Source: [Phialemoniopsis] sp. UDSM-2020
Lineage: Eukaryota; Ascomycota; Sordariomycetes; Thyridiales; Thyridiaceae
DNA: 64,000 bases
Direction of reading: 5' to 3'
Assembly: GCA_018873225.1 (NCBI GenBank)
Contig: JAEILZ010000008.1
Coordinates: 372,001 to 436,000, forward strand
The stretch's first letter is position 1. The number at the start of each line of letters is the position of its first letter. The notes under the pieces are model-generated. The model had not been told where the DNA came from. It did no database searches and was given only the letters and a program-made list of their open reading frames with translations. Shown here in pieces: positions 9,287 through 20,884 of this stretch. Made by a program: the position numbers and the translations under genes.

Positions 9287-11172
9287 TCAGTACCCTTGTG
9301 TCCAGCTTTCATGAAGGGTCCGTAAATCCGCCCTGTTAGTCTCGCTCAAGTAAGCCGTAAGGATGTTCACATCCCCCTCCTCCTCCTTGACCGTCGCACC
9401 ACTTCCAAAGTAGTTATAGCGGTTGTTCTCGGCCCCTTGCCGGCGCTTGAAGGAGAAGTCCTCCCATCGTGGGAACCGCGATATGTCCCACTTGTGGTGG
9501 CCCGATCCGGGCCAGCCGACCAGGACACGAGAGGGCCCTGAGCCCTGCTTCCACCAGCTACTGCAGCTGTCTGTGGTGACTTTGTCGGCGAAGAAGCCCT
9601 CCACCGCGGCGTCAAACTCCTGGGTGGCCTCCTCCGTGGGCTCTAAAGCGGAGTACGACTGCGCCTGGACCTTACGGATGCACTGCGCGATGTACGTGGC
9701 CGTCTGCTCGCACTGCAGCGGCACAGTCCCGCCAAAGGCGGTGCCTTGTGTCTGTAGGACGAAGAAGTAGTTTGGGAAGTTTGGTGTCATGACGCCAAAG
9801 TAGCTCCGGGGATAACCCACGCTGCCGTCTTTGCCCCAAATGTCCCGTATATCACGACCATCGCGCCCATGTACGGGGAACGACGGGATCGAGCTGTCCG
9901 GAAAGCCAGTAGCGGCAACAATGGCGTCGACATGATAGACGTGGCCATCCCGGGTGACGATACTATCTTCTCGCACCTTGACAATAGGCTCGGTGACATA
10001 GTCCACCTTCGGATCCCGAAGTGCCTCGAGGTAGCCCGGCGCTGGCGTCAACCTCTTGCATATCGGTGCGTACTCGGGGATGAGTTTCTCCAGTAGCTGC
10101 GCATCGTGATCGACGCGGTCCGACATCAGAGCCGTCAGGTCTGCGCGTAGCTGTGCGCTGGCAGGGCTGTCTTTGTACAGTGCTGCAATGCCCTTGTGGA
10201 ATGTGGCGTCCAGACTCCTGCGATACTCGAGGTAGGCAGCTTGGTCGCGTTCGAAAGCGAGTCGCTGTTCTTCCGAGTATGGGTGTCCGCCGGGATGCCC
10301 TTTCTTGGCGGCAAGAGCAGTGAGCCCATTGTTGAATGCGGCCGAGACCCAGTTTCGCGTCCTTGCAAAGTGTACCAGTCTCTTCACGCGCGGTAGCAGG
10401 GCCGGCAGGACCTGCATCCCTGAAGCGCCGTTGCCGATGACGGCTACGCGCTTGTCTTCAAGTGCAACAGACTTGTCCCAACGACCGGTGTGTAGCACTG
10501 TACCCGAAAAACTACCAAGACCTGGCAAGGTCGCATTGTTCAGCCGGCCTGTGGCCGAAACGAGAAAGTCGGCACGCACACTGTACGCGGCGCCCGACTC
10601 GGTCTCGACGACATCGGCCTGCCATTGAGCCTCGTTAGGCAGCCAAGCTGCCTTGGTCACTGTCGTTGAAAATCGAATATGGTCATAGACACCGTGCTTG
10701 CGTACCACACGCTCATAGTACTCACGAATCTCCGCTCCGCTAGAGTAGAACTCGGTCCAGTGAGGGTTGGGCTCGAACGATAGTTGATACGAGTGCGATG
10801 GCACGTCGCAACGGACATTGTCATATTGTTGCTCTTCCCATGTTCCGCCCTAACGAAAGCAAGGTCAGGCCTCAATCATATGAAACATGGGGAAGTTCAG
10901 TATGATAGGATACTCACCACTCTTGCGTTTCGCTCAAACACAGTATAAGTCAGATTGGGAACCTTGGCTTTGAGAAGAATAGATGTGGTGATTCCAGCTA
11001 TCCCAGCACCAATGATAATCACCTAGAACTGTCAGCACCAGGTCCAAGGTCTAATGGCTTGGGAGAGTCTTACTGAGACGGGGCGAGAAGGGTTGTAGGC
11101 CTGCCTAGACCCCACGTATGCAGGGGCTCTCGGCTGAGAGACTTGCCCAGAAGGAGCACCTATAGAACCCAT
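9287..11172 (-). CDS. FAD-dependent Baeyer-Villiger-type monooxygenase
   Basis: Model: complement(9287..10849, 10918..11022, 11074..11172), 588 residues. The first Rossmann motif GAGIAG (about residues 38-43) is formed by exon 2. The class-specific fingerprint FxGxxxHxxxW is seen as FSGTVLHTGRW at about 182-192. The NADPH-binding GNGASG follows at 207-212, and an ATG motif (VAATGF) lies further on. This set marks class B flavin monooxygenases, which insert one O2 atom to make esters or lactones, or oxidise heteroatoms. The first ORF methionine in exon 3 would delete the FAD motif, so the upstream exons are required. It is divergent from the MFS transporter, sharing a promoter with the repeated CCCACCCGA motif. 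Confidence 0.85.
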
Positions 11173-11743
11173 AGCGGCAATTGTTTTGGTTTACAGAGCA
11201 CCCTCCAACTAAAAGAGGCATGCATGATATCCTACTCAACATATATCAAGTCCGTGTCCCCAAGGGTGCATGGTCCCGACCGTCACGCAATAACGGGGAT
11301 AACACTTTGGCCCTTCGCCATTGATCCCACCCGAATGTCCCACCCGACATCTAGGCCGCGGCGATAATGAGAAATCTCGGGTGGGATCAACGCTGCTCAC
11401 CCGAATTTCGGTCTTTACTAGACATGGGCTAGTGTTGGCTCTTTACAACTTACATGATCTATTGCAATTTTGAGTGTTGAATTGCATCATCTGCGGACTG
11501 TACAAAAGTGCTTCCACGATAGAGAAGCAGTCTTCGTCGATATGGCACAGCGCTACTGTTGGTGTCAAATTGCACCATACTTAGGGTCTAGAGCCCATTC
11601 TCTTGACCCGACAGGTTGGTGTTCATATTGTATTATCGGAATGAGCATTGCTCGACGAGTATAATAAGGCTCCGAACGCCTCGTAACATCAACGTTCGTT
11701 TTGAGTGATACTCAAACAGACTTCGCCGCATCGAGCTTTGAAA
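11173..11743. promoter_or_regulatory. Bidirectional promoter, monooxygenase / MFS transporter
   Basis: 571 bp between divergent starts. It contains the second CCCACCCGA array (11326-11404), well placed to control both genes. No other coding feature was seen. Confidence 0.55.
11326..11404. promoter_or_regulatory. CCCACCCGA motif cluster (candidate operator)
   Basis: CCCACCCGA at 11326-11334 and 11339-11347 (13 bp apart), its reverse complement TCGGGTGGG at 11377-11385, and TCACCCGA at 11397-11404. The 13-bp spacing also separates two copies in the 8184-8205 array. Two of these sites face each other. Confidence 0.5.
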
Positions 11744-13371
11744 ATGACCGAGAAAATCACCAACGAGCCTCAACAGGCCATCGCCGTTCTAGACGGGGCC
11801 AGTACCGACGAAGGCAGCAAGTCAGTCTCATCTGCAGACTCTCCCATTGCCGTGAATCGCAACTGGCAGAACAAGTCGTCCTACTTTCGCTGGTTCCATC
11901 CTGATGACAGCCCTGCTGAGCGTCGCGTGATTCGAAAGCTCGACTTTTCCATCCTGGCTTTTGCTTGCATGGGATTCTGGGTAGGGACTTACCTATGCAC
12001 CACAATAGTTCATGAGCACGACGGCTGACAGACCGCAAAGTCTCTCTATATCGACAGGAGTGTTTTTGCCAATGCCTACATCAGCGGTATGCGAGAGGAT
12101 CTGGGCTTCTTTGGAAACCAATACGTCCAGATCAACTCAATTTTCCTTGTCGGATATGCTGTGTACGTTCTTCGGTTCCCCCTCATTTGTCTTCTAGCCT
12201 CTGCTCACCCAGCCGCAGCTCGATCATCCCCCTAACTCTGGCGAACACCCGCGCTCCTCCACAGATCATCATCCCCGTGTGCATGGCCGTCTGGGGCCTG
12301 GGCACCGCACTCGCAACCCGAGCGACATCCTACGGCGAGATGGCGGCATATCGATTCCTCGTAGGTCTCGGTGAGGGGGCGTTCTTCCCGACCATGAACT
12401 ACATATTCGGCAGTTGGTACCGCCCGGACGAGATCGCCCGCCGCTCGGGCGTCTTCTACGTTGCGGGTTCTATCGGCACGATCAGCAACGGCTTCCTGAC
12501 CGCACGCATCTTTCAGGACCTCGATGGGGCACTAGGTCGCGCCAGCTGGCGTTGGATGTTCCTCATATCGGGTGCCGTCGTCTTTCCCATCGCACTCTTT
12601 GGCGTGCTCACCTTCCCTGGCACGCCACAGCACCCGAACCGCTGGCTCTTTCGCGGCGACGAGCTCGCCTTCGCCCAGGCGCGCCTCGCGGCCGTAGGCC
12701 GCCGGTCCACTCAGGGCATCCCCTTTTCGATAGTCTCGCTCAAGCGGTTCTTCGGGCGCTGGCACTTCTGGGTTCTCGTACCCTGGAGTATCGTTTACCA
12801 GCAGGGATACCTGTCCATGGCGCAGAACACGTACACGCTGTGGATCAAGAGCAACAAGCAGTACTCGACAGCGACCATGAATAATCTGACGGCGGTGGCG
12901 CCGTGCGTCGGCATCGTGGCCATTGTCCTCTTCGCATGGGCGGCCGACCGGTTTGGCGCGCGTGCGCGTCTACCGCTGTTTGCCGTGGCGCACCTCATCG
13001 CGCTGCTGGGGCACATCGCGTTTGTTGCCTATGACAAGTCGCCGTTCTCGTACAAGTGGTTTGGCGTAGCCGTGTCCAACGTCGAGAACGCCATGGTTCC
13101 GGTGATGTACTCGTGGGCGAACCTGATCTGTACGGCCGACGCTGAAGAGCGAGCGTTCGTCTTGAGCTCGATGCTCGCTTTCGCCATGGCGTTCAACAGC
13201 TGGGTGCCCATTCTGTCGATGCCGACTGTCGAGGCGCCGCGTTTCTTCAAGGGGTACCTGGTGTGTCTGATTGCGCAGCCTCTGTCTCTGGCCCTTGCTT
13301 TCTTGGTGAACTACCTTCACCAACGCGATTTGGCAAACGAAAAGACGGAGGACAATGTAGAGGATGCTTGA
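11744..13371 (+). CDS. MFS transporter, allantoate permease (DAL5-like) family
   Basis: Model: 11744..11980, 12041..12162, 12219..13371; 503 residues. A hydrophilic N-terminus is followed by 'DFSILAFACMGFW' (TM1), the family signature 'YIDRSVFANAYISGMREDL', and then about eleven further hydrophobic segments with 'GLGEGAFFPTMNYIFGSWY' in TM4-5. This anion:cation symporter family carries allantoate, ureidosuccinate, nicotinate, vitamins and other carboxylates across the plasma membrane, which suits a catabolic cluster. Two in-frame acceptors exist for exon 2 (12031 or 12040), adding or removing three residues. A later ATG at 11744 is preferred to one at 11705 because it opens the usual polar tail. 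Confidence 0.8.
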
Positions 13372-13587
13372 TGCTATGCTGTTATAGACCGTGACGGGGG
13401 GAAAGTTGTCGTTTTGTTCAAGTAGAGAATTTCGCTTGCTTCCATGTCTTATGGGACAAGTTTTGGTGGAGCTTGTGCCGCCAACCTGTTTGTGTGCTCG
13501 TAGCTCCATATGTTGAAACTTCATTTTATCAGTATTGCATTACTGTCAAGAGAGGCTTCCTTGTATTAGTGAGGAAACTTGGTCTTC

Positions 13588-15989
13588 TCAAGCCCATGAC
13601 TGAGGCAGACCTAATAAGTACATGTTGGTCATGTCTTGCTCCACACCCTGTGATAAGAATGATCCAAAGTCCTCGTTCCATAGGTATGACCATGACACCT
13701 CCAGATTGGCCACATCTGCGGTGCAGTCGAGGTCGTCCAATGATGTGTCATACGACACACCTTGGGGCAAGACCGATGCTTGGCGATGGTTGTTCCCGCC
13801 ACCCTGCCCAGTTGTCAAGCTCTCGTGGTACTCATTCAACTGCTCTCTCAGTAGCCTTAGCACCTTGGCGAAATCAGAGTCCTGGCCCATTTGGACAAAC
13901 TCGTCTTCGATGTGTTCGGCAAACGTGGACAGCATCTGTGCGTCTAGTTAGCATTGAGTTAACCCTTACACCTTGACAGACGTTCTCTTACTGCTAGATC
14001 GGAGTCGTTCATGCGACTCATAGGAACCTTAGTGACGTAAATGCCTAGAACGAGGACCGCAAGAAAGATCTGGTTCGCTGTGATGATTCGTGAAGGACCC
14101 GCGTACATAAGTAGATCGCTCGTAGCTTTCAGCATGGATCGCGCTGATGCTACCCCAATGCAGAGACTGAATTGCAGCCGATCATGCCAGGGCGTGCCTG
14201 AACAATACTCACTGATACGGTTTCGTAAAAAACCAGAAGCTGACATGAGGGCCGGTCGGTGTAAAGCGATCATGCTGACGAAAAGTGTTAGTGGGAAGAG
14301 CAAGAGATGCACATTCTGTACCTACGTCTGATGATACTGCAGAGACATGTACGTCGCCAGATGCAGTTCACTTGCGCCACAAAAGAGATCTCGGCCAGGT
14401 CTTGGAATATTAGCCAGCTGGAAGGTGGCGATGAGCGAATGTTGCATAGGGAAGCAATCGTACCTGACGGGCTCGGGAATTTCCTGTGCCCAGTCCACAA
14501 TGGCCCTGTCAATCTTTCCCATCTCAAATAAGAGGGCTTTGACTGAGCCGCGAGAGTGCTTACTCCCATAAAGCAGGTTGATAGCCCGTGTTTTGATCCG
14601 AGAAAGACGAATAAGCGCGTTGAAGTAATCATAAGAGCATTCTGTCATCGGTTCCGGGATGATCTGATCACAATCTTCGTCTCGGATAAGCGTCGGACGA
14701 CCCGTCTCAAGTGTCATGGTACGTTCCAATGTATATGCGGCCCACCACACACGAGCATTCAAACTCTCGTTTGCCGTGCTATATGCTGGTGGCGTGGTGA
14801 GCTTGTCTGGAGTTCTCGGCCCTGGTGGCATCTCTTGAGCTGGATCAAAAAGCACATTGCGGTGTAGTCCTATAGACTGAGCTGTGGAAATTGCTTGAGC
14901 TAGGCTGCCCCAGCTGGCTCCGTCCTTGTTGCGATTCCGCAAGATGAATGTGAGCAAAAGTAAAGCTTGTACAGACAGTAAGTACGGAGTGGCGACAACG
15001 TGCGCGTACAAATGAAAAGCGGCTTGTAGGTACGTGGTACCATCAGCTGAGATGGACCCGGCTTCCTCGTCAGCAGCGGCGCTGAATACCGCGTACGCGA
15101 TGCTTAGCCGAGGGTAGTCTTGCGATTGAAGGGCTGCTGAAGTGCTGGACAGCTTATGCCTCAAGTCAACTAGCGATTCTTGGAATGAGTGGGCGTCGAT
15201 AACGGGGAAAATGGGATAGATCCGTGAGAAGAAGTGAGCCATGTACTTGCGAGCGGTGTCACCGTCGGGTAGTGATGGCAGTGTTGATTGAAGCGATAAC
15301 GGAACTTCGAGTGAGTAGGCTAGGCCCTGTTGCACGTATGGAAAGATGGGCGACCACGTTGGGCATTGGGCGAAGAAGAGATCGAGCCACTGCACCAACA
15401 CATACTGGCTGCTCCCGGAGCTGACGGCCTGCCTTCGAAAGCGGCTCTTGTCCGTGACAAGAGCCACACTTGGAACATCCCTGCTGGGCCTCGATGGAGG
15501 ATGGATATCGGCTTGCGAGTCGTTGGCCGAAGATTCTGATAATTCTAGTCTACCACCGGACGTTTCTGATGAGAACGGGGTCGTAAATATCGCTGGCAGA
15601 ATCTTGTCCGGCGACCCTGCCTCGAAGGTGCGATGTGTCGGCTGAAGAGGAAGCGGCGGGTATTGCGAGGTCTCTGATATCGCATCTTCGCTGGCGTTTA
15701 GTGAATGGGAGAAATTCGAGGGCACCTCTCGCCTGAAGATGTTCTCTATCGGCGAGAGTGGTGTTGTGGCTCGGGCAGTCAACGCCCGGGGGCTGTCGCG
15801 AGAGCGACGTCCTCGGGGCGGCTGGCGCGTACCCTCTGCATTGGGATTGCGCAAGTTTACCGTAACACAAGCGAGGCCTCGACGAGCACAATTGCGACAG
15901 GATGGCAGTTGCGTATCGCACTTTACCTTGTGCGAGCGACACCAGTCACAGGCTGTCGCCTGTCGGCGTGCGGCGAGAGATCCCGCCAT
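13588..15989 (-). CDS. Zn2Cys6 fungal transcription factor
   Basis: Model: complement(13588..13935, 13992..14274, 14326..15989), 764 residues with closing phases. The zinc cluster is at the N-terminus: C14, C17, C24, C31, C34 and C41 (CX2CX6CX6CX2CX6C) with the usual basic 'RSHKVKCD'. A middle-homology 'fungal_trans' domain follows ('YP.FPVIDAHSF', 'LLLLTFILRNR', 'ARVWWAAYTLERTMTLETGRPTLI'). The 'HRPALMSASGF' block comes from exon 2. A possible intron near 14212 was rejected because the frame is open through it and carries the expected 'C...ASARSML' motif. It closes the cluster and is the natural candidate to bind the CCCACCCGA arrays; its own promoter has no copy. Confidence 0.85.
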
Positions 15990-16936
15990 GGTATATGGTG
16001 TGCTGGCAGGCGAGTAGGCTGCTTGAAGTACGTGGCCATCAGAAAAAGTCGCACATTGAGGCTCTGCATAACATTGGGGGTCTTAAGCACCTCTGTCGGA
16101 GCGCATTGTTTTGCTAGCGATATCTATCTGACGGATTTGTGGCTGGTTTGGCATGACGTTTTAGCCGCTAAGATGTCGCCTTCTCATGTGACAGCCGCCG
16201 GAACTATCGGACAATCAGAATATATACTACATGAATATCTCGTTACTATTTAAACACAGAACTCGTACAGAGCTTTCAAAATGATATGCGTGACTTGAAA
16301 AAGGAAATTACGCAGCGGCGGCTGTTGAGCCTGTCCAACTCTGGGTGTGACAGATATGTCGATCATGACAATGGCCAACCCGGGTAGGAATATGAAAAGA
16401 TGAAACGTACAGCTAAGCTCAATCATTGGATTGTCCGGACTAGTCACTCAGCCTTATAGGGCTCAACAGTACTATTTACAGACCCCGAAGCTGAGGGGAG
16501 GCTATTGATTGGCTTCTCGGAGGGGACCGGACTAGGAGTAACTAGGTCATTCTTTGTGAGTCCGAAAAGCACACTGTCCAATTTTGCTATAATAGCCTTG
16601 GTTTCCGCCAGCTCACTCAAGAATAGAGCAGGTAGATTGACACTATACTCAAGTCGACTGCGAAGTCTGTAACTCTGTTCACGGGGGTAGAGTCTCTGCA
16701 AACCCCGCTCTCCAGATTGGGTTGCGGGGTTTCGGGGTTTGAAAAGGTTAAGCGAATCAACGACGCGGACATCTCATAAAGAATGGCCTCTTGATTCTTG
16801 ATTCATGGTCATGCCTGCCTCATACTACTGTCCTAACTTAATTCAAATCCCAAGCTTGTTTTGCCCGCTGTGTTAAGTCAGGCTTGTTGTCCCAAGGTAC
16901 GAAACCCCTTCGTCTCGCTTCGCATATGCTACGACA
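15990..16936. other. Intergenic between TF and ankyrin gene
   Basis: 947 bp between divergent genes. It holds an 85-codon minus-strand frame (16444-16701) without recognisable domains and a GGGGTTT-rich patch near 16715-16740. No motif I can name. Confidence 0.4.
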
Positions 16937-18867
16937 ATGAATGGCGGGAGCAACAGCGCCTTGTCGGCATCACCCGATGACGAACCGGCCCTCAAGATTC
17001 AGGAAAGAATTAGCTTTTTGAGGCAGGAAGGCACCCCTGAGGGCCAGCTCATCGATGCGATATATGCCGAGGACGTCGAACAATGCCGGCAATTGCTGAC
17101 TGCCCACCCGGACCTTGTGAATGCGTATCTAAACCATCACGGTGAAGACTTAACGCCTCGGGGCGGAGGGTTCAGCGATTACATGACCAATGAGGGTCGG
17201 ATCTGCTCACCACTGGCTCTAGCCTTGGAGATCCCCTGCTTCAAGCAACGGGAGCGCCGGACACGCACTCTCTCCTCAGCCTGCCTCGCCATCGCAGAGA
17301 TGCTAGTCGACATGGGAGCGATCTTTGTGGATGATGGTCGCGGTCAATGGTCCATAGCGATAGTATGTGCGAATTACGACAGTACTGCAGCGTTGCGCCT
17401 GCTCATGCGAGCGGGCGCTAACCTTCTCGATGAGGATGCGGGAGGATACGGACTGAGCTTTCTACACGCCGCAGTCATCCGCGGTTCCCTTGAGACGGTC
17501 AGGTTCCTCCTAGACGCTGGGTGGTCAGCAAATGCGATTGACCCGGATGGGTGGCTGAATCACAGACCTCTCCATTTAGCGGCCGGGTGCGGCCATCCCG
17601 ATGTTGTCGAGCTTCTCCTCAGCCGCGGCGCCATAGCAAGTCTGGAGACTGAAAATGAGCAGGAACATACGCTTCTGCTCTGTGCGTGCTACACTGGACC
17701 CAGAGAGGAGCTCATTACGCAAGCCAAGGCGCAGATTATCAGAATTCTTCTCCACCATGGTGCCAGGCGGACTCAGGCCGCACTTGAGGACGTCGCTAGA
17801 TATGGATTCGGCCTCGACACCCTGAGACTGTTAGTCGATCATGGTGCGGATCCTCAGCGTGTTGAGCCCTACATGCAGGAGAACGCCAACGACAACCACC
17901 TCGGAGGCGAGAAGGTCACACTGCTTCACAGAAGCTCGATGTATTGGCAAGACGCAAGTGTCGCGGGTTTGCTGGAGCTTGGTGTGCCAGCAATTGTTTG
18001 TGATGACTACGGGAGGCAACCACTGCATTGGGTTGTAGCCAGGTGTCTAGGACTTACAAATTCTTGCCGAATGTCGAGGGAATGTCCCAAAGTTGAACGC
18101 GGATCTGTGGCCGCCACGATCACACACCTTGTTCTTCACGGAGTCGATCCGAATAGGCAGGACCGGTTCGGTAGAACGCCTCTCCACTACGCCGCGCTGA
18201 ACAAAGTTTTCGATGCATTCCATCCGCTCCTACAGCACGCCGCCGCCGCCAGCCTCCAGTCCGCAGACTCGGCCGGTCATACTCCACTACATCTCCTGGC
18301 AATACCGGTCATTGGCTATTACGGCACACCTTCGGACGAGTCTTTTGACATAGAGCCAATCGTCACACTGCTCTCCGAATACCAGTACGATGTGGACCAG
18401 CGAGACGGCGGCGGTAACACTACATTGCAAATCGCCGCGAAGCATGGCAGCCCTGTGCTCGTTTCGTTGATGCTCGCCCTTGGCGCTGATACCAGCATAT
18501 CCGATACTGAGGGAAAGACAGCTTTGCATCATGCTGTCATCAGGCCGGAATGGCAAGCCTCTTTTGAAGTCGATCTTACTCAGGGCCCACGAGACGGCGA
18601 TGTAAGAGCCGCGCGGATGAAGGAGTTGCTGATCGCGGCCGGAGCGCCTGTCAATGTCCGGGACAATGCCGGGCAAACCGCGGCTGACCCGAGGCAGCTG
18701 AGACGGAGCGTATTCGCCGCAAGAGACAAGAGTACTGGGATTTGCACGAGAGAAATGCGCCTAAGCAGAGCGGGATGGGGAGGGGAGTCTGGAGACCTGG
18801 TATGCAGTTTTGGGAATTCGGAGCATTTAATCGCCCGAAGCCGGAAGGGGAGGAAGGTAACAAATAG
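16937..18867 (+). CDS. Ankyrin-repeat protein (apparent C-terminal frameshift)
   Basis: The open frame runs from 16937 to 18991 (684 aa). It contains at least eight ankyrin units (for example 'LSFLHAAVIRGSLETVRFLLDAG', shown in parts, then 'RPLHLAAGCGHPDVVELLLSRGA' and 'TPLHYAAL'), preceded by an Asp/Glu-rich N-terminus. After 'NAGQTAAD' (near 18686) the frame loses coding character, whereas the +2 frame opens right after a TGA. That frame encodes a charged tail ('ETERIRRKRQEYWDLHERN') and an aromatic-rich end, stopping at TAG 18865-18867. One missing base in GACCC at about 18686-18690 would restore it. The longer frame would also overlap the convergent gene at 18916. Ankyrin proteins act as protein-interaction scaffolds; partners are unknown. 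Confidence 0.7.
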
Positions 18868-18915
18868 CTTTGTAGTGGTTTTGACTACATCAATTGTCTT
18901 CCTAGTTCTACATCT

Positions 18916-20180
18916 TTATGCTCCGCTTTCCAACCCCAAAGCGGCCTCAAAACCCTTCCACCCCTCCCCAATAGGCTGCACAAGGGTATAACTAGCCTTA
19001 CTGCCCATATCCTGCACTCCGTTCACCAGATAAAGCGGCGTCATCTCCCCGTCCGTACTAAAGAACAACTTGGGCCTCTCCCTTCTGTTCAACGTCTGCA
19101 CTGTCCCGTCGGTAAAGTTGACGGTCGCGTTGAACGCCTCGTGCTGGTGGAACTGCCATCCACTCTCCAGCTTCCGAGAGAACATGTGCGCGCCGACGCG
19201 TGGGTATTTGAGCCCATTCTCCGTAATGTCGATCATCCAGTGTGCCAGTGCGTGCCAGTTCCCGCGCTTGTCGCGCCAGAGGAACGGGTCCTCGGCCCAT
19301 GTCGGGCTGTAGTCGGATGAGTTCCACGGGGCCTGGCCGATCAGGTTGTAAGGGCCGGAATAGGATGGTGCCGTGTAGATGCTAAGGTCCTCGGCCGCGA
19401 GAATGATCTCGGAAGTTGGGTTTGAGGGCGTGTAGGCGGGCCAAGGGGCCGGGTTAGTGCCGTTGATGAGGATCTCGAAGGGCGACCAGGGGCCTTGGAG
19501 GGTCGGGGCCGCCGAGACGGAGATATTGTTCGCGCTAGTCTTCCATCAGCACTGAAACCTTACAACCATCTACATAAGTCAACTCACAATTTGACAGATT
19601 TACAATTCTCCGGCTCCTCCACATCCGCCCCAATAGTATACATCAAATACTTGCTATCAGCCTCACTCCAAAACACATAAGGATTATGCCGAAACGTCCC
19701 CGTCAGCCTCTGCGCAAAGGTGTACGGTCCGCGCGGCCCCGTCCGCGACTCGGCCCGTATGACAAAGCTCTGCGGCCTCCACGCGCCGAGGCCGCAACCG
19801 TGCCCGAACTGCGCCGTGACGAGGTGGAACAGCTTCGGATCCTCCCGGTCCTGTAGGATGGTGCCGCCCCACGACGAGTTGCCGTGCGCGGCGTAGTAGT
19901 CCGCCGGTTGCGGGAGGACGTCGGACGTGTGGTTGTACCCCGTGCCGCGGGTCGCGGGCCGCAGGTCGAGGCGTCCGCAGTCTGGGCCCCACCAGCCCGG
20001 GTCGCATTTGCAGACGCGTGGTCGCGGCGCAGGAGACCCGCCAGAGAGAGTCGCGCGTGGCGCTCTGCAGTCGCGGATGCAGAGGCCGTTTAGGGAGCAG
20101 TCTTCGTCTGTGGTGCAGGGGCCTGTTGCGATGGCTGGGGAGACAAGCAGGAGGGGGATGAGAAGAGTTGTGAGAAGCAT
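18916..20180 (-). CDS. Secreted EGF-like plus glycosidase/beta-propeller-like protein
   Basis: Model: complement(18916..19534, 19588..20180), 403 residues. The signal peptide is MLLTTLLIPLLLVSPAIA. A cysteine-rich EGF-like module follows at about 22-70 ('C..DEDCS.NG.C' ... 'CKCDPGWWGPDCG'). The rest has features of five-bladed propeller glycosidases (GH43/GH32-like): 'WGGTILQD', 'HNPYVF', 'TWAEDPFLW' and 'WH.L.HWM'. Several N-glycosylation sequons (NHT, NSS, NGT, NFT) are present. It is probably an extracellular sugar-binding or sugar-cleaving protein; I cannot name a substrate. The intron has a GTGAGT donor and TAG acceptor and closes the frame. It converges with the ankyrin gene, 48 bp after that gene's inferred stop. 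Confidence 0.6.
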
Positions 20181-20884
20181 GTTGGCTGGAAAGATGGTGG
20201 CTGGACCATGGCTTTGATGGTAAGGAGGCTGTTTCAGGGATGGTAGTTGCTATATATGATCAACCCTGGCAGCATGGTGTTTTGGCATCTCGGCTTCTCG
20301 CCCCAATGTCGTCCGTGTTAAGTGGACTGGAGTCTTGGTACCGACGGATCTGTCCCAGGAACATTCTCCACTTTCCCCGCAACTACCCCGGATCTGGACC
20401 GTCTTGCTTGGTGCTCGAACTGTGATCACCAAGATTTCTCCGTCTTGGGTCAGCGCTATTGATCAGTAGTCCCGCATCATGGTCTTCATTGAATAGACCA
20501 TCCGACGGATAATCTTACACAGGCGTTCTAAACTCGCTTTGAACCTCATGGCCACGACCAAATACCCGTAGCTCCCGCGGACGGTGTCTTGAAAGGATGC
20601 GGACTTTTGTATATGGTGTCAACTAATGGAAATTGTGTATCGAAAGGCCATAATCACATGCTGTGCATTGGTTGAAAAGGTCCCATCGGATTTCAAGTAT
20701 CATCAAGTCAATTTCATGGCAACGCCATCCAGCCCCTCCGATATGCGGGGAAATGCATCTAATGTACACCCTACCTGCCAGCTGAAATGCTCATCTATCA
20801 TCATCCTCATCATTTTGTGTATCCCAGCCAATGTGATCATCCATCCCTAAGACCAACAAGCGCTTCGCCACTTGGCCGATTCGC
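20181..20884. other. Intergenic, tandem minus-strand genes
   Basis: 704 bp containing the promoter of the EGF-like gene and the 3' flank of the AAA ATPase. Nothing further recognised. Confidence 0.5.

Noticed and set aside
9367..9615. Small minus ORFs inside the monooxygenase gene
   Set aside because: Alternative-frame shadows of the coding exon.
14200..14220. GTGAGT donor inside the Zn2Cys6 gene exon 2
   Set aside because: The frame is open through it, and candidate acceptors give a stop or delete the conserved 'C...ASARSML' block.
16444..16701. 85-codon minus-strand ORF before the ankyrin gene
   Set aside because: Has a protein-like helix but no recognisable motif, no start context and no partner exons.
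18691..18991. In-frame continuation of the ankyrin ORF
   Set aside because: Loses coding character and overlaps the convergent gene; the alternative frame fits better.
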